Positions 17,207 through 25,456 are shown, counted from the stretch's first letter. The stretch is DNA of 64,000 nt from CAVPNY01 sp963706905 (GCA_963706905.1 CAVPNY010000012.1:434001-498000), one strand, 5' to 3'. Translations and numbers: made by a program. The notes: generated by a model not told the origin, from the letters alone.

Positions 17207-18457
17207 TCAAAACAGGATGACATCAACTGACTCTCCAGCGGACAAACCGGTTGCATCAGCTGGTATCTTTAACAATCCATCAGCCCGGACCAGGCTAAAA
17301 ATGTGGTTACTCTTCCCGAAAATGGGTTCAGCTTGTGCCAATCCATCAACAAGATTCACTCGCACCGGAATCCAATCTTCACGCCCAGCTTGAGATGGTA
17401 GATTGATCATCAAACGAGCCTTGATGCGTTCATGAATCTCACGTCGTCTCACCCCAAGCCATTTTTCGATTAAAGGGACAATGAACAGGCGTGCAATCAC
17501 CAAGGCGCTCACCGGATTTCCTGGCAACCCAATAATCGCCTTGTTGATGCCTGATGTTGGAGTTTTGCAGGCCGCAAGAATAGTTGGTTTGCCAGGACGT
17601 ACATTTACCCCATGAACAAGCACTCCCGGCGCCCCAAGTCTATTGATCACCTGAGATGTGATATCCCGGATACTCGCTGAAGAACCGGCTGTTATTGCGA
17701 CGATTTCTACGCTCTCTAACGCTTCTACAACAATATTTTGCAAAACAATTTCATCGTCCGGGACAATCCCATAACGAACTGCAATGCCGCCTGATTCTTC
17801 GACTAAGGCACTCAAAGAGTAGGAGTTGATATCCCGAACTTGACCAGATTTAGGGATGGCATCCGGAGGGATTACTTCATCACCAGTAGATATTATACCC
17901 ACTCGAGGTTTTCGGACGACCTGCAATTCAGTAATCCCGAGCGCCATCAATCCACCGATCTCTGCTGAGCGAAGAAACACGCCAGCCGGGATGATCTCCT
18001 CGCCTTGCGCTACATCTTCTCCTATCCGGAGTGTATTTTCGCCATACGCAACCGATTTTAATACTTCAATTTCACCAGAATGTATACTTTGGGTGTGCTC
18101 GATCATTACCACTGCATCTGCATCGGGCGGCAACATACCTCCTGTATGGATCAATGCTGCCTGCCCTTTGAGCAGGCCAAAATCAGGCTCGATTCCCATC
18201 TTCACTTCATCTGATATCTGCAAGTAAGCCGGGAGTGAGTTGCTCGCTCCGTACGTATCAGCAGCGATCAACGCGTATCCATCAACCGAGCTCCGTGTAA
18301 ATGGGGGTAAGGGGTGAGGTGCATAAACAGGATTTGCAGTAGCACGGCCGAGAGATTGGACCGTTTTTATATCCTCGAATGATGGCAGGGTTTGGAGATT
18401 TGCCATCCATAAGGCCAATGCCTGATCGGGGGGCACTAGCGTTAGAAACTCAGGCAT
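17207..18457 (-). CDS. moeA: Molybdopterin molybdenumtransferase MoeA
   Basis: A second MoeA, about 416 residues, without the extra domain. Typical blocks are FTRSSVDGYALIA, TGGMLPPDADAVVMIE, GIISTGDEVI, ITAGSSAS and GLPGNPVSALV. It acts in the last step of molybdenum cofactor synthesis. The frame is open up to 18547, but this would overlap the prenyltransferase gene; ATG 18457 (MPEFLTLVPP) is the likely start and still lies 31 bases after that gene's stop. Adjacent MoeA pairs, one plain and one with a PBP-like tail, often occur together and may act on different cofactor forms (inference). Confidence 0.92.
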   Translation of the reverse strand: MPEFLTLVPPDQALALWMANLQTLPSFEDIKTVQSLGRATANPVYAPHPLPPFTRSSVDGYALIAADTYGASNSLPAYLQISDEVKMGIEPDFGLLKGQAALIHTGGMLPPDADAVVMIEHTQSIHSGEIEVLKSVAYGENTLRIGEDVAQGEEIIPAGVFLRSAEIGGLMALGITELQVVRKPRVGIISTGDEVIPPDAIPKSGQVRDINSYSLSALVEESGGIAVRYGIVPDDEIVLQNIVVEALESVEIVAITAGSSASIRDITSQVINRLGAPGVLVHGVNVRPGKPTILAACKTPTSGINKAIIGLPGNPVSALVIARLFIVPLIEKWLGVRRREIHERIKARLMINLPSQAGREDWIPVRVNLVDGLAQAEPIFGKSNHIFSLVRADGLLKIPADATGLSAGESVDVILF

Positions 18458-18488
18458 ATCATCACTTTTCTGTATATCACAAATTGAG

Positions 18489-19397
18489 TCATCGCACCCA
18501 AAACGCAAAAGCCAGCATATAGGCAACCCCTGCAAAAAGAACAACACCGGTCAATCCGACTAATGTCCAATTTGGTTTACCTCCCGCCGCAATTCCCCTC
18601 ATTTGCCAGATCTGCAATAAACCAAAGGGTAAAAGGAGAAAAGAAGGTAAAACAATACCTGCAGGGACACTCAGAATTACTGCCAAACCTAATAACAGGA
18701 AAGCGGTAAAAATGAGAAGATTGTTCATCACCATCCCTCTCTCCCAACCAATTCTAACAAGAAGCGTCTCTTTTTCAAATTTTAGATCGGTAGCATAATC
18801 TGGGAATTCAAACACCAGCATCATTGCCAGGTGAAGGGCAGTTAATGGGAGAGCACTAACCAACAGCAATCGGTGGAAAGATCCCGTTTGAAGAAGAAAC
18901 GCAAATCCTGGGACAAGAAATGCTACCAGGAAAGAAGTGGTCAATTCTCCATAACCTGAGGATACAAGGCGTACTGGCGGCACTGAGTAAAAGAAAGCAC
19001 CTAAAAATCCCAAAATAAGGACGATGATTAACAATGGAGTGGCAGGTGCTCGATTGACCAAGAGTACCGTTAAGGAAGCTACGATCGTCAACATTGTAAC
19101 TGCAGCTAACAGAACCGTGTTTCGTGAAAGTTTGCCTGGGCCGACTGCGCCACTTCCTCCGGAGAATGGTGTACGGTTCGGGTTTTGAGTATCTGCAGGG
19201 GAATCAAAATATTCATTGAGATACTGCGCGCTCAGTTGGAGAGTGGTTACAAAGGCCTGACCAAGTAGGTATAGACCCCAATCGATTGGCACCCCCAAAT
19301 AATCGGCTATCCCTACGCCAAGAGCATAGACGACGGCTGCTCCAAGCAAGAAGAGAGGGCGCGACATGCGAAGAAATAATTTAATCGGGCTTTCCAC
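18489..19397 (-). CDS. UbiA-family prenyltransferase (MenA-like)
   Basis: A 302-residue membrane protein with about nine hydrophobic helices. The polyprenyl-diphosphate/Mg motif is QYLNEYFDSPADTQN at about 58-72, and a second acidic block EFPDYATD lies near 196. These define the UbiA superfamily, whose members attach prenyl chains to aromatic acceptors; the overall pattern is closest to MenA-type enzymes making demethylmenaquinone, but the acceptor cannot be assigned from sequence alone. It starts at a GTG (19397), 11 bases after the rhodanese stop, and precedes the two moeA genes on the same strand. Confidence 0.85.
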   Translation of the reverse strand: MESPIKLFLRMSRPLFLLGAAVVYALGVGIADYLGVPIDWGLYLLGQAFVTTLQLSAQYLNEYFDSPADTQNPNRTPFSGGSGAVGPGKLSRNTVLLAAVTMLTIVASLTVLLVNRAPATPLLIIVLILGFLGAFFYSVPPVRLVSSGYGELTTSFLVAFLVPGFAFLLQTGSFHRLLLVSALPLTALHLAMMLVFEFPDYATDLKFEKETLLVRIGWERGMVMNNLLIFTAFLLLGLAVILSVPAGIVLPSFLLLPFGLLQIWQMRGIAAGGKPNWTLVGLTGVVLFAGVAYMLAFAFWVR

Positions 19398-19408
19398 TCA
19401 GTTTATTC

Positions 19409-19870
19409 TCACGGTTCTAAGGGATAGCCAGCCGTTGACCAGGCTTCTAAACCACCCAAAATCGGAGTAGCTCGTTCAAATCCATTGTTCATCAGGAGAA
19501 GCGCCGCACGGGCACTTGATTCTTCCTGAGGTCAGGTTCAATACAGGATGATCCAATCTGATGGATCCAATTCATCCAATCGATTCTGCAATTCATCAAG
19601 AGGAATCGATACTGCTCCAGGGATATGATCCTCAGCGAAGGCAGTCTGGGAACGAACATCGACAAAGGTAGCTTCACCAGAATCAAATGCAGCCTTCGCT
19701 TCTTCAAGCCGAACACGATCAATATCCGCTGCGGTAAATCCTTGTGCAGATGATGTAGAAGAATTCTGAGGAACACCCGGCCGCAAAATCACAAACAACG
19801 CAGCTCCCAGGACCAGCAACCCACCAAGCATAATAAGCGTGAGAGGAACAAACGATTTCTTCATACGCAC
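19409..19870 (-). CDS. Membrane-anchored rhodanese-like protein, candidate Sec-x-Sec selenoprotein
   Basis: About 153 residues if two in-frame TGA codons are read through. The N-terminus (MRMKK, then a helix ending at FVILRPG) anchors an external rhodanese domain: ATFVDVRSQTAFAEDHIPGA is followed by DWIILY, then TGA (19538-19540), ACC, TGA (19532-19534), then PQEESSARAALLLMNNGF and GGLEAWSTAGYPLEP before a final TGA at 19409-19411. Rhodaneses of this type have Y-C-x-C-P at that place, so both TGA codons replace catalytic cysteines. A hairpin just after them resembles a bacterial SECIS. Alternatives are two parallel TGC-to-TGA changes in a dead gene, or sequence error. The GTG at 19870 follows AGGA; upstream in-frame ATG codons reach 19900. 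The gene heads the UbiA-moeA run. Confidence 0.7.
19492..19529 (-). promoter_or_regulatory. Candidate bacterial SECIS hairpin
   Basis: On the minus strand, UCAGGA/UCCUGA (6 pairs), a bulged A, GAA/UUC (3 pairs), a 4-base bulge, then GUGCC/GGCGC (5 pairs, one G-U) close a 5-base loop CGUGC. The loop begins 21 bases after the second UGA and 27 after the first, and has G as its second base. These features match the published bSECIS consensus (16-37 bases from UGA, small loop with a G in its first two bases). The hairpin lies inside the coding region, as bacterial SECIS elements do. Confidence 0.6.
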
Positions 19871-20061
19871 ATTTATCCTGTCTCCTTGTCTCGGCATCAT
19901 ACCACAAGTTGCTTTGAGCTCGCCAACGACTAAATTAAGTTGCGAGTTATCTTCCGCTGACTACCATTGTCAATCAGTTTACCCTAACATTTAGTTCAAA
20001 CGTTGGATATTAGGGTCAAGGTTAATAATTATTTAGTTATCTTATCCTTAGTTAGTGCCTA

Positions 20062-20070
20062 TGTTATACT
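20062..20070 (+). promoter_or_regulatory. Extended -10 promoter, very short leader
   Basis: TGTTATACT is an extended -10 element (TG-n-TATACT) ending 11 bases before ATG 20082. The predicted start of transcription is within about five bases of the ATG, and there is no Shine-Dalgarno sequence, so the message is probably near-leaderless. Confidence 0.5.
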
Positions 20071-20081
20071 GATCAATTGCT

Positions 20082-21578
20082 ATGGGAAAACGAAGTCGCT
20101 TTTCCGCTTTACGCTGGATTTCCTTACTGTTGATTTTATCTGCAGTGATCCTATTCACTCTGCAATTGGTTCGATTCAGCCGGCTCAGATCGAATTTTCC
20201 TGATGGAATGTTGATTGCAGGGATACCCGTTGGTGGGCTCGATCGAGCTGCAAGTGCGCAAAGGCTGCTTGCAGCATACACAGCTATCCCAATCGAACTT
20301 CATTATGGGGATGCATTGATCCAGATCAACCCATCCATTGCGGAATTCGAACTCGATCTAGAAAGTATGTTGGCTGCTGCAGACCTCGCCAGAAGCCAAA
20401 ATTCTTTTTGGGTTGATTTCTGGAACTTTCTTTGGGGTCGAACAGAATCTCCATCAGAGATTCCTTTACGATCATCTTTTTCTGAAAATCGACTGAGAAC
20501 CTATCTGGACGAGGAAATTGCGAGTAGATATGATCAACCACCAACATCCGCTCTACCGGCAGTTGGAACAGTCAATTTTCAAGCAGGGATGGAAGGGACC
20601 GAACTGGATATTGATCAATCCATCGACCTAATCGACAATGCCTTGAAATCAACAAATCGAAGGACTGTCGATCTACCGCTCAAGAAAACTGATCCGCCTC
20701 GTCCTTCGATACAGAACCTGGAAATTCTACTCAAACAGACTATCGACATATCGGAATTCGATGGCCTGGTTGGCATGTACATGCTTGATCTACAGACCGG
20801 GGAAGAAATCCATTTTGCCTATCAACAAGGAGAAAATTTTCCTACCAACCCAGATGTGGCCTTCACTGCTGCCAGCATCATTAAAATACCCATCATGGTA
20901 TCGGTTTTCAGGCGCGTGGGCGAGGATATCAGCGAAGAAACGAAAAATCTATTAGAGCTGATGATCGAAAAATCTGGCAATGATCCCGCTGATTGGGTGA
21001 TGGAGCAGGTGATCGATCCAACCTCGGCTCCAATTGCCATTAGCGAGGATCTACAGCAGTTGGGACTTGACAGCACATTCCTCGCAGGTCAATTCTACCC
21101 CGGCGCCCCATTGCTCGCTGCCTTTGAGACCCCAGCAAATACTCGCACTGATGTCAACACCGATCCGGATATTTATTCCCAAACCACCCCTGCAGAGATG
21201 GGTGCATTATTAGAGGATATCTACCAATGCAATCGTTCTGGAGGCGGTGCTTTGATGGCTGTCTTTCCAGGCGAATTTACTCAATCGGAATGCCAGACAA
21301 TGCTAGATTATCTGAGTTTGAATAATATTGGTCTACTAATCGAGGCAGGAGTCCCCGACGGCACGCAGGTAGCCCATAAACACGGTTGGACAACCTATTT
21401 TGGTGTGATGACTTCTTTAGGCGATGCGGCCATCGTATACACACCGGGCGGGAATTATGTACTGGTTATCTTCGCTTACCAGCCTGGCGAATTAATCTGG
21501 GATCCCACATCTAAGCTGGTTTCAGAATTATCAGAAGCTGTTTACAATTATTTTAATTATTCCGCCACGGCGCAATAA
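20082..21578 (+). CDS. Class A beta-lactamase-like serine hydrolase with VanW-type N-terminal domain
   Basis: A 498-residue membrane-anchored protein. A helix at about 12-30 is followed by a region (45-210) that resembles the putative peptidoglycan-binding module found in VanW-like proteins (GMLIAGIPVGGLDRAASAQRL). The serine hydrolase domain (about 235-498) carries the three class A motifs: AASIIK with the nucleophile Ser, KSGNDPADW as SxN, and KHG (AHKHGWT) in place of KTG. It probably cleaves or modifies cell-wall peptides or beta-lactams outside the cell; resistance cannot be claimed. The glutamate of the omega loop is not certain. Transcribed alone, divergent from the rhodanese operon. 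Confidence 0.82.
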   Translation: MGKRSRFSALRWISLLLILSAVILFTLQLVRFSRLRSNFPDGMLIAGIPVGGLDRAASAQRLLAAYTAIPIELHYGDALIQINPSIAEFELDLESMLAAADLARSQNSFWVDFWNFLWGRTESPSEIPLRSSFSENRLRTYLDEEIASRYDQPPTSALPAVGTVNFQAGMEGTELDIDQSIDLIDNALKSTNRRTVDLPLKKTDPPRPSIQNLEILLKQTIDISEFDGLVGMYMLDLQTGEEIHFAYQQGENFPTNPDVAFTAASIIKIPIMVSVFRRVGEDISEETKNLLELMIEKSGNDPADWVMEQVIDPTSAPIAISEDLQQLGLDSTFLAGQFYPGAPLLAAFETPANTRTDVNTDPDIYSQTTPAEMGALLEDIYQCNRSGGGALMAVFPGEFTQSECQTMLDYLSLNNIGLLIEAGVPDGTQVAHKHGWTTYFGVMTSLGDAAIVYTPGGNYVLVIFAYQPGELIWDPTSKLVSELSEAVYNYFNYSATAQ

Positions 21579-21633
21579 GGCTGATCAAGCAAAACCTGTA
21601 CTAATGTAATCAATCTTCTACAGCTTTGGCAGT

Positions 21634-22383
21634 CTATGGAGTCGACGGGATTTTTAAGAGAGCTCCGACTGCATACCCCACCAATGCACTGATGGTACCA
21701 ATAACGGCCATCTCTAACCCGCTTTTCCCGGGATGACCAACTGTCATGCGCGCCTTGAATGCACCAACCAGGAAAAGAACTATGGCAGCAACTACGATTG
21801 ATACAATTATCCCAGTCGTAACAGGTAAGAATATGAAAGGAATTAAAGGAATCAGTGATCCAATTATGGCAGCGAAGCCAACAATCAACGCTGATCGGAA
21901 GGCGTTTCTTCGATTTGTTGGTGCAAGTTGATGCTCCTCAGCCATCATCACCGCCACCCATACATCTTTATTTCCTGTGATTGTTTCAACGATACGATCT
22001 AGGAGATCGTCTTCAAAACCCTTGCTGGCATAGATATCCCGAATTTCCTGCTTTTCCAGGTTTGGGACTTCCAGAATATGGCGATACTCCCGCTCACGTT
22101 CGCTCTCGTAAAAATCAGCATCCGCCAGGGTTGAAGTGTAGGCAACCGCCCCCATCGAGATTGATTCAGCAAATGTAGCCGCCAGGCCAGCAACAATCAC
22201 AATATAAGGATCTCCAGTAGCTGCGGCAATACCCAAAATCACCCCTAATACATTGACGAGCCCGTCCTGACCACCCAAAATTACATCGGAGAGCGCGAAT
22301 GCCTGCCGATGAGGGTCGGCTGTACTGTGGTGATGAAGCTCATGAGAATGAATATGAAGGATGGGTTCATCGATGTTCTTCAT
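21634..22383 (-). CDS. VIT1/CCC1-family Fe(II)/Mn(II) transporter
   Basis: About 249 residues, five membrane helices. The family signature is clear: ALSDVILGGQDGLVNVLGVILG, AATFAESISMGAVAYTS, and a cytoplasmic helical insert with many Glu residues (YESEREREYRHILEVPNLEKQ, read in two parts) that binds metal in plant VIT1. The N-terminus is histidine-rich (HIHSHELHHHS), suggesting extra metal binding. ATG 22383 has an AAGGA site; the frame is open to 22446 but that part overlaps the regulator gene. Members export iron or manganese from the cytoplasm. It is cotranscribed with the TrmB-type regulator, overlapping it by 17 bases. Confidence 0.88.
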   Translation of the reverse strand: MKNIDEPILHIHSHELHHHSTADPHRQAFALSDVILGGQDGLVNVLGVILGIAAATGDPYIVIVAGLAATFAESISMGAVAYTSTLADADFYESEREREYRHILEVPNLEKQEIRDIYASKGFEDDLLDRIVETITGNKDVWVAVMMAEEHQLAPTNRRNAFRSALIVGFAAIIGSLIPLIPFIFLPVTTGIIVSIVVAAIVLFLVGAFKARMTVGHPGKSGLEMAVIGTISALVGYAVGALLKIPSTP

Positions 22384-23179
22384 GAGATATTCCTTTATCA
22401 TTATTACTTTCAAAAATGCGCCGGTCTGCATCATCCAGGCGCTCAATCAGATCAACACCGAGCTGTTTATAAATCCGTTGAGTGAACAATTCCATCCATA
22501 CAAATTGCCGGGTAATAAGAACCAGATTTGGATTCTTTGTAATTGTGGCCTCGACTTCAAAATTCGTATTGGCAATAAGACATTCATGAAGATCAACCAC
22601 CAACACTAACATATTGAGAATGCCTTGCAATTCACTTTCAAGTGGGGGATGACGGACGATTTCGTCGCACTCCAATATGGCTTCGCCTGTCAATAGAGCC
22701 CTCACTTGAATATTGTTTTTCTTGCAGGCTTTGTTGATCGCCGGTCTTAATAGATCCAGGGTCGGATCGTTAATCACCAGTAAAATCTCGTCTTTTGAAT
22801 CCATGATCATTTGCGAAGCATAAGAAAATACTGGACTGGCTCCACGAATTGACCAAAGCAGTTCCTCGTCTTTTCCTGAATCTAGCATCTGCAGGCGCTC
22901 TTGTAATCCCCTGGTCAACTTGAAATAATCTTGCTCAAATCGTTCAAGAAGTAAATTGGGTGGAACGGGGCGGTAAACGATTGAACGATCCTCACCTGTT
23001 TTGAGTACTGCCCCACGCAGGCTTAATCTCCCCAACGCGTTGTATACCATCGAGCGTGGCATTCCAGTGATTTTACCCAGCAGATATCCATTTGCTGGGT
23101 GAGTCCTCAATAAAGCCAGGTAAATTTTTGCTTCCGATTCCGTAAAACCCAGTGCGATTAAATCGTTGATAATATCCAT
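22367..23179 (-). CDS. TrmB-type transcriptional regulator
   Basis: About 270 residues. The N-terminal winged helix matches TrmB (IALGFTESEAKIYLALL, then GMPRSMVYNALGRLSLRGAV), and the C-terminal part (about 120-270) resembles the sugar/ligand-binding PLD-like regulatory domain with SIRGASPVFSYASQMI and LLVINDPTLDLLRPAI. The ATG at 23179 is chosen because an excellent promoter lies just upstream and would exclude the longer frame to 23242. It overlaps the transporter gene, so it probably controls metal export, although TrmB proteins classically sense sugars. Inverted repeats flank its promoter and suggest autoregulation. Confidence 0.85.
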   Translation of the reverse strand: MDIINDLIALGFTESEAKIYLALLRTHPANGYLLGKITGMPRSMVYNALGRLSLRGAVLKTGEDRSIVYRPVPPNLLLERFEQDYFKLTRGLQERLQMLDSGKDEELLWSIRGASPVFSYASQMIMDSKDEILLVINDPTLDLLRPAINKACKKNNIQVRALLTGEAILECDEIVRHPPLESELQGILNMLVLVVDLHECLIANTNFEVEATITKNPNLVLITRQFVWMELFTQRIYKQLGVDLIERLDDADRRIFESNNDKGISHEEHR

Positions 23180-23184
23180 CTTGA

Positions 23185-23266
23185 TAGTCACCCGTCTTCG
23201 AACTACTATAGCGATTCTAAGCGCGAGAATAGTATCTGTCAATTCGCTGTAGAATTGGGTGACTAA
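23185..23266. promoter_or_regulatory. Inverted repeat pair flanking the TrmB-type promoter
   Basis: TAGTCACCC (23185-23193) and GGGTGACTA (23258-23266) are perfect 9-base complements, one just after the predicted transcription start and one upstream of the -35 element. They are 64 bases apart, so they could be two operator half-sites or a DNA-looping pair for the regulator itself. The distal copy lies in the end of the next gene. Confidence 0.45.
23214..23242 (-). promoter_or_regulatory. Sigma-70-like promoter of the regulator-transporter operon
   Basis: TTGACA (-35, 23237-23242) and TAGAAT (-10, 23214-23219) with a 17-base spacer on the minus strand. The start of transcription would be near 23207, giving a leader of about 28 bases to ATG 23179. 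Confidence 0.75.
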
Positions 23267-24504
23267 TTGGGAATCGTTTGGTTATAAAGATTGAGAATAC
23301 GTTTTGCGATGGTTTGCCAGCTGTAATCTTTGGCGAATTCTGCAGCCTGCTTTCCCATCCTATCCCGTAAATCAGGGTCCTTGATCAAAGACAAGAGCCG
23401 ATCTGCTAAAGCTTGCGGATCACTGGTAGGGACCGTGTACCCTGTCACCCCATCCTGAACCAAGAATGCCAGGCCACCAACTTGAGAAGCAACAACAGGA
23501 GTTCCGCAAGCCATTGCTTCTAAGGCAACCATGCCGAATGATTCGTACTGAGAAGGCACTACAACCGCTTCGGCTGCAGAATAATAATATGGTAATGTAT
23601 CCTGGTCTCTCTTGCCAAGAAAGGTGATCAGGTTCGTTAAGCCAAACTTTGCGCGTAGCTCTTGCAAACGCGCCATCTCTGCGCTCATGCTGTCCTGGTT
23701 TATCTCAGGCTCTCCGCCGATTACAGCCAGGCAGAACGGATATCGTTCAAATTCACCCTGATCCTTTAACAACACTATGGCTTCTATTAATGTGTCAATC
23801 CCTTTCAATGGTTCAATCCGCCCTACGAATAGTAAAGTCCGCTCACAGGGAGGAATGCCGATAAATTCCTTTGCTTCTTCTACAGGGATGGGGTAAAAAT
23901 GGCTTAGATCAACACCAGGGGGTATTACAACTATTTTCTTCGGATCAGCCTGGTAGAGCCACTGCAATTGAGCTAATTCTGCTGGTGTTGCTGCAACAAT
24001 CCGATCTGCATGCGCTAATACCGCTTGTTCACCCTTTAACCGGTAATCTCCTTCGGATTCCTCGGCTGAACGCGCAACGCGCTGCTTCATCAAACCTAAG
24101 GTGTGAAACATTTGAATTACAGGGACACCCCAACGTGCTTTCAGTGTGTCAGCTGCCAATCCGGATAACCAATAATGGCTGTGTATCAAATCATAAGTCA
24201 CTCCTTTAGACATGGTGAACTCTTCAATTCCAGCCACAAACTCCGGTACAAAGCTCAATAACTCTTGCTTCTGAACAGGGGTTTCTGGGCCTGCCCGGAC
24301 ATGGACAACACGGTTTCCATATCCCAGGTCATGCAAAACATGAGGGATATGCTCATCCTGCGAACGCGTAAAGACATCAACCTTAATCCCCAACGGACCC
24401 AGATGTCGGGTGAGTTCACGAACATACACGTTCATACCGCCAGTGTCTTTTCCACCAAGGGTTGCCAATGGACAAGTATGATAAGACAACATGGCAATTC
24501 TCAA
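23263..24504 (-). CDS. GT4 glycosyltransferase, MshA/sucrose-phosphate-synthase-like
   Basis: A 413-residue GT-B fold retaining glycosyltransferase. It begins with the donor-pocket signature seen in MshA and sucrose synthases (LGGKDTGGMNVYVREL) and contains HSHYWLSG, VGRIEPLKGIDTLI and the EX7E-type motif ESFGMVALEAMACGTPV. The TTG start at 24504 has a GAGGTG ribosome binding site at the right distance. The product could be inositol-3-phosphate N-acetylglucosaminyltransferase (mycothiol), a sucrose-phosphate synthase or a related enzyme; sequence alone does not decide. It is transcribed alone, ending next to the TrmB-type promoter. Confidence 0.88.
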   Translation of the reverse strand: MRIAMLSYHTCPLATLGGKDTGGMNVYVRELTRHLGPLGIKVDVFTRSQDEHIPHVLHDLGYGNRVVHVRAGPETPVQKQELLSFVPEFVAGIEEFTMSKGVTYDLIHSHYWLSGLAADTLKARWGVPVIQMFHTLGLMKQRVARSAEESEGDYRLKGEQAVLAHADRIVAATPAELAQLQWLYQADPKKIVVIPPGVDLSHFYPIPVEEAKEFIGIPPCERTLLFVGRIEPLKGIDTLIEAIVLLKDQGEFERYPFCLAVIGGEPEINQDSMSAEMARLQELRAKFGLTNLITFLGKRDQDTLPYYYSAAEAVVVPSQYESFGMVALEAMACGTPVVASQVGGLAFLVQDGVTGYTVPTSDPQALADRLLSLIKDPDLRDRMGKQAAEFAKDYSWQTIAKRILNLYNQTIPN

Positions 24505-24520
24505 GCTTCACCTCTTCGGC

Positions 24521-24549
24521 TTGCCTTTCCCGTGGTTACCTTGTATAAT
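24521..24549 (+). promoter_or_regulatory. Promoter of the tRNA-Thr gene
   Basis: TTGCCT (24521-24526) and TATAAT (24544-24549), 17 bases apart, followed 19 bases later by the tRNA. The match is close to the sigma-70 consensus and is placed as expected for a stable RNA gene. Confidence 0.7.
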
Positions 24550-24568
24550 TTCGCTAGTGTTCCCCTAC

Positions 24569-24641
24569 GCCACCGTAGCTCAGCTGGCAGAGCAGCCGCT
24601 TCGTAAGCGGCGGGTCAAGGGTTCGATTCCCTTCGGTGGCT
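24569..24641 (+). tRNA. tRNA-Thr (anticodon CGU)
   Basis: A 73-base cloverleaf: acceptor GCCACCG pairs with CGGTGGC at the end, a D arm with AGCTCAGCTGGCAGAGC, an anticodon stem GCCGC/GCGGC with loop TTCGTAA (anticodon CGT), and a T arm with GGGTTCGATTCCC. The discriminator base is T and CCA is not encoded. It reads ACG codons. Confidence 0.97.
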
Positions 24642-24727
24642 CTTCCTTTTGGAGATCTTCTTTTCCCTACTAAAAAATAGATCAACCCCAATCCTGATTA
24701 GATAGCCTGGTTCAGTATATATCGAAT

Positions 24728-25372
24728 ATGTCAAAACGTACATCCCCGCTTGTCATCGGCATAGCTGGTGGGACAGGTTCCGGAAAAACGACAGTCGCAA
24801 ACGTGATTCTGGATCGAGTTGGCGCCGAACGCATCGCATATTTGCCGCATGACGCCTACTACAAAGATCTAAAAGATCTACCCGTCGCGCAACGCCACCA
24901 AATCAACTTCGATCATCCTCATTCATTAGATACAGAATTACTGATCGAGAATCTTCGCGATTTACGCGCCTGGCAGTCGATTGAACTCCCAGTGTATGAT
25001 TTTAAAACTCACTCTCGGACGAATCACACAGTCACCATCAAACCTCAACCAGTAATTATCGTTGAAGGGATCCTGATTTTTGCTGAACCTGAGCTGAGAG
25101 AGCTGTTTGATGTGAAGATATTTGTGGACACCGATCCTGACATCCGCTTTATAAGGCGACTCCAACGGGATATTGAGGAACGTGGGCGCACCACAGTCTC
25201 GGTTATCAATCAATATCTAACCACCGTCCGGCCGATGCACTTAGAGTTCGTCGAGCCATCCAAACGCTACGCAGATGTCATTATCCCAGAAGGGGGATTA
25301 AATACAGTTGCTATGGATATGGTCGTTGCGCGATTAAAATCACTGCTGCGCGGCGAGTATGAAGAATCCTAA
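24728..25372 (+). CDS. udk: Uridine kinase
   Basis: A 214-residue pyrimidine salvage enzyme that phosphorylates uridine and cytidine with a nucleoside triphosphate. The P-loop is GGTGSGKTTVAN, followed by HDAYYKDL, FDHPHSLD (substrate contact), YDFKTHSR and VEGILIFAEPELR, with RRLQRDIEERGRT near the lid. Length matches the family. There is no Shine-Dalgarno before ATG 24728, and a TATATA sequence lies seven bases upstream, so a leaderless start is possible. It follows the tRNA gene and is separated from the next gene by a strong hairpin. Confidence 0.95.
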   Translation: MSKRTSPLVIGIAGGTGSGKTTVANVILDRVGAERIAYLPHDAYYKDLKDLPVAQRHQINFDHPHSLDTELLIENLRDLRAWQSIELPVYDFKTHSRTNHTVTIKPQPVIIVEGILIFAEPELRELFDVKIFVDTDPDIRFIRRLQRDIEERGRTTVSVINQYLTTVRPMHLEFVEPSKRYADVIIPEGGLNTVAMDMVVARLKSLLRGEYEES

Positions 25373-25395
25373 TTGTGCAAGAAATCCAAGAAAAA

Positions 25396-25425
25396 ATCGC
25401 TCATCAATCCTGTCCGATGAGCGAT
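25396..25425. other. Hairpin between udk and the cyclophilin gene
   Basis: Perfect 10-base inverted repeat, ATCGCTCATC (25396-25405) and GATGAGCGAT (25416-25425), with a 10-base loop. The A-run precedes it on the plus strand, so a T-tail exists only in the minus direction. It may therefore be an mRNA-stabilising or attenuator hairpin rather than a simple terminator of udk. Confidence 0.5.
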
Positions 25426-25456
25426 CCAGAATGAAGTGATTCGAAAAGGAAAACGA

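Noticed and set aside
18458..18547. Longer start for the plain moeA gene
   Set aside because: It would overlap the prenyltransferase gene and adds residues not seen in MoeA.
19409..19411. General reassignment of UGA to Trp or Cys in this organism
   Set aside because: Many intact genes end in TGA, including the 4-base ATGA overlaps at surf1, ctaA-ctaB and proA, so UGA works as a stop.
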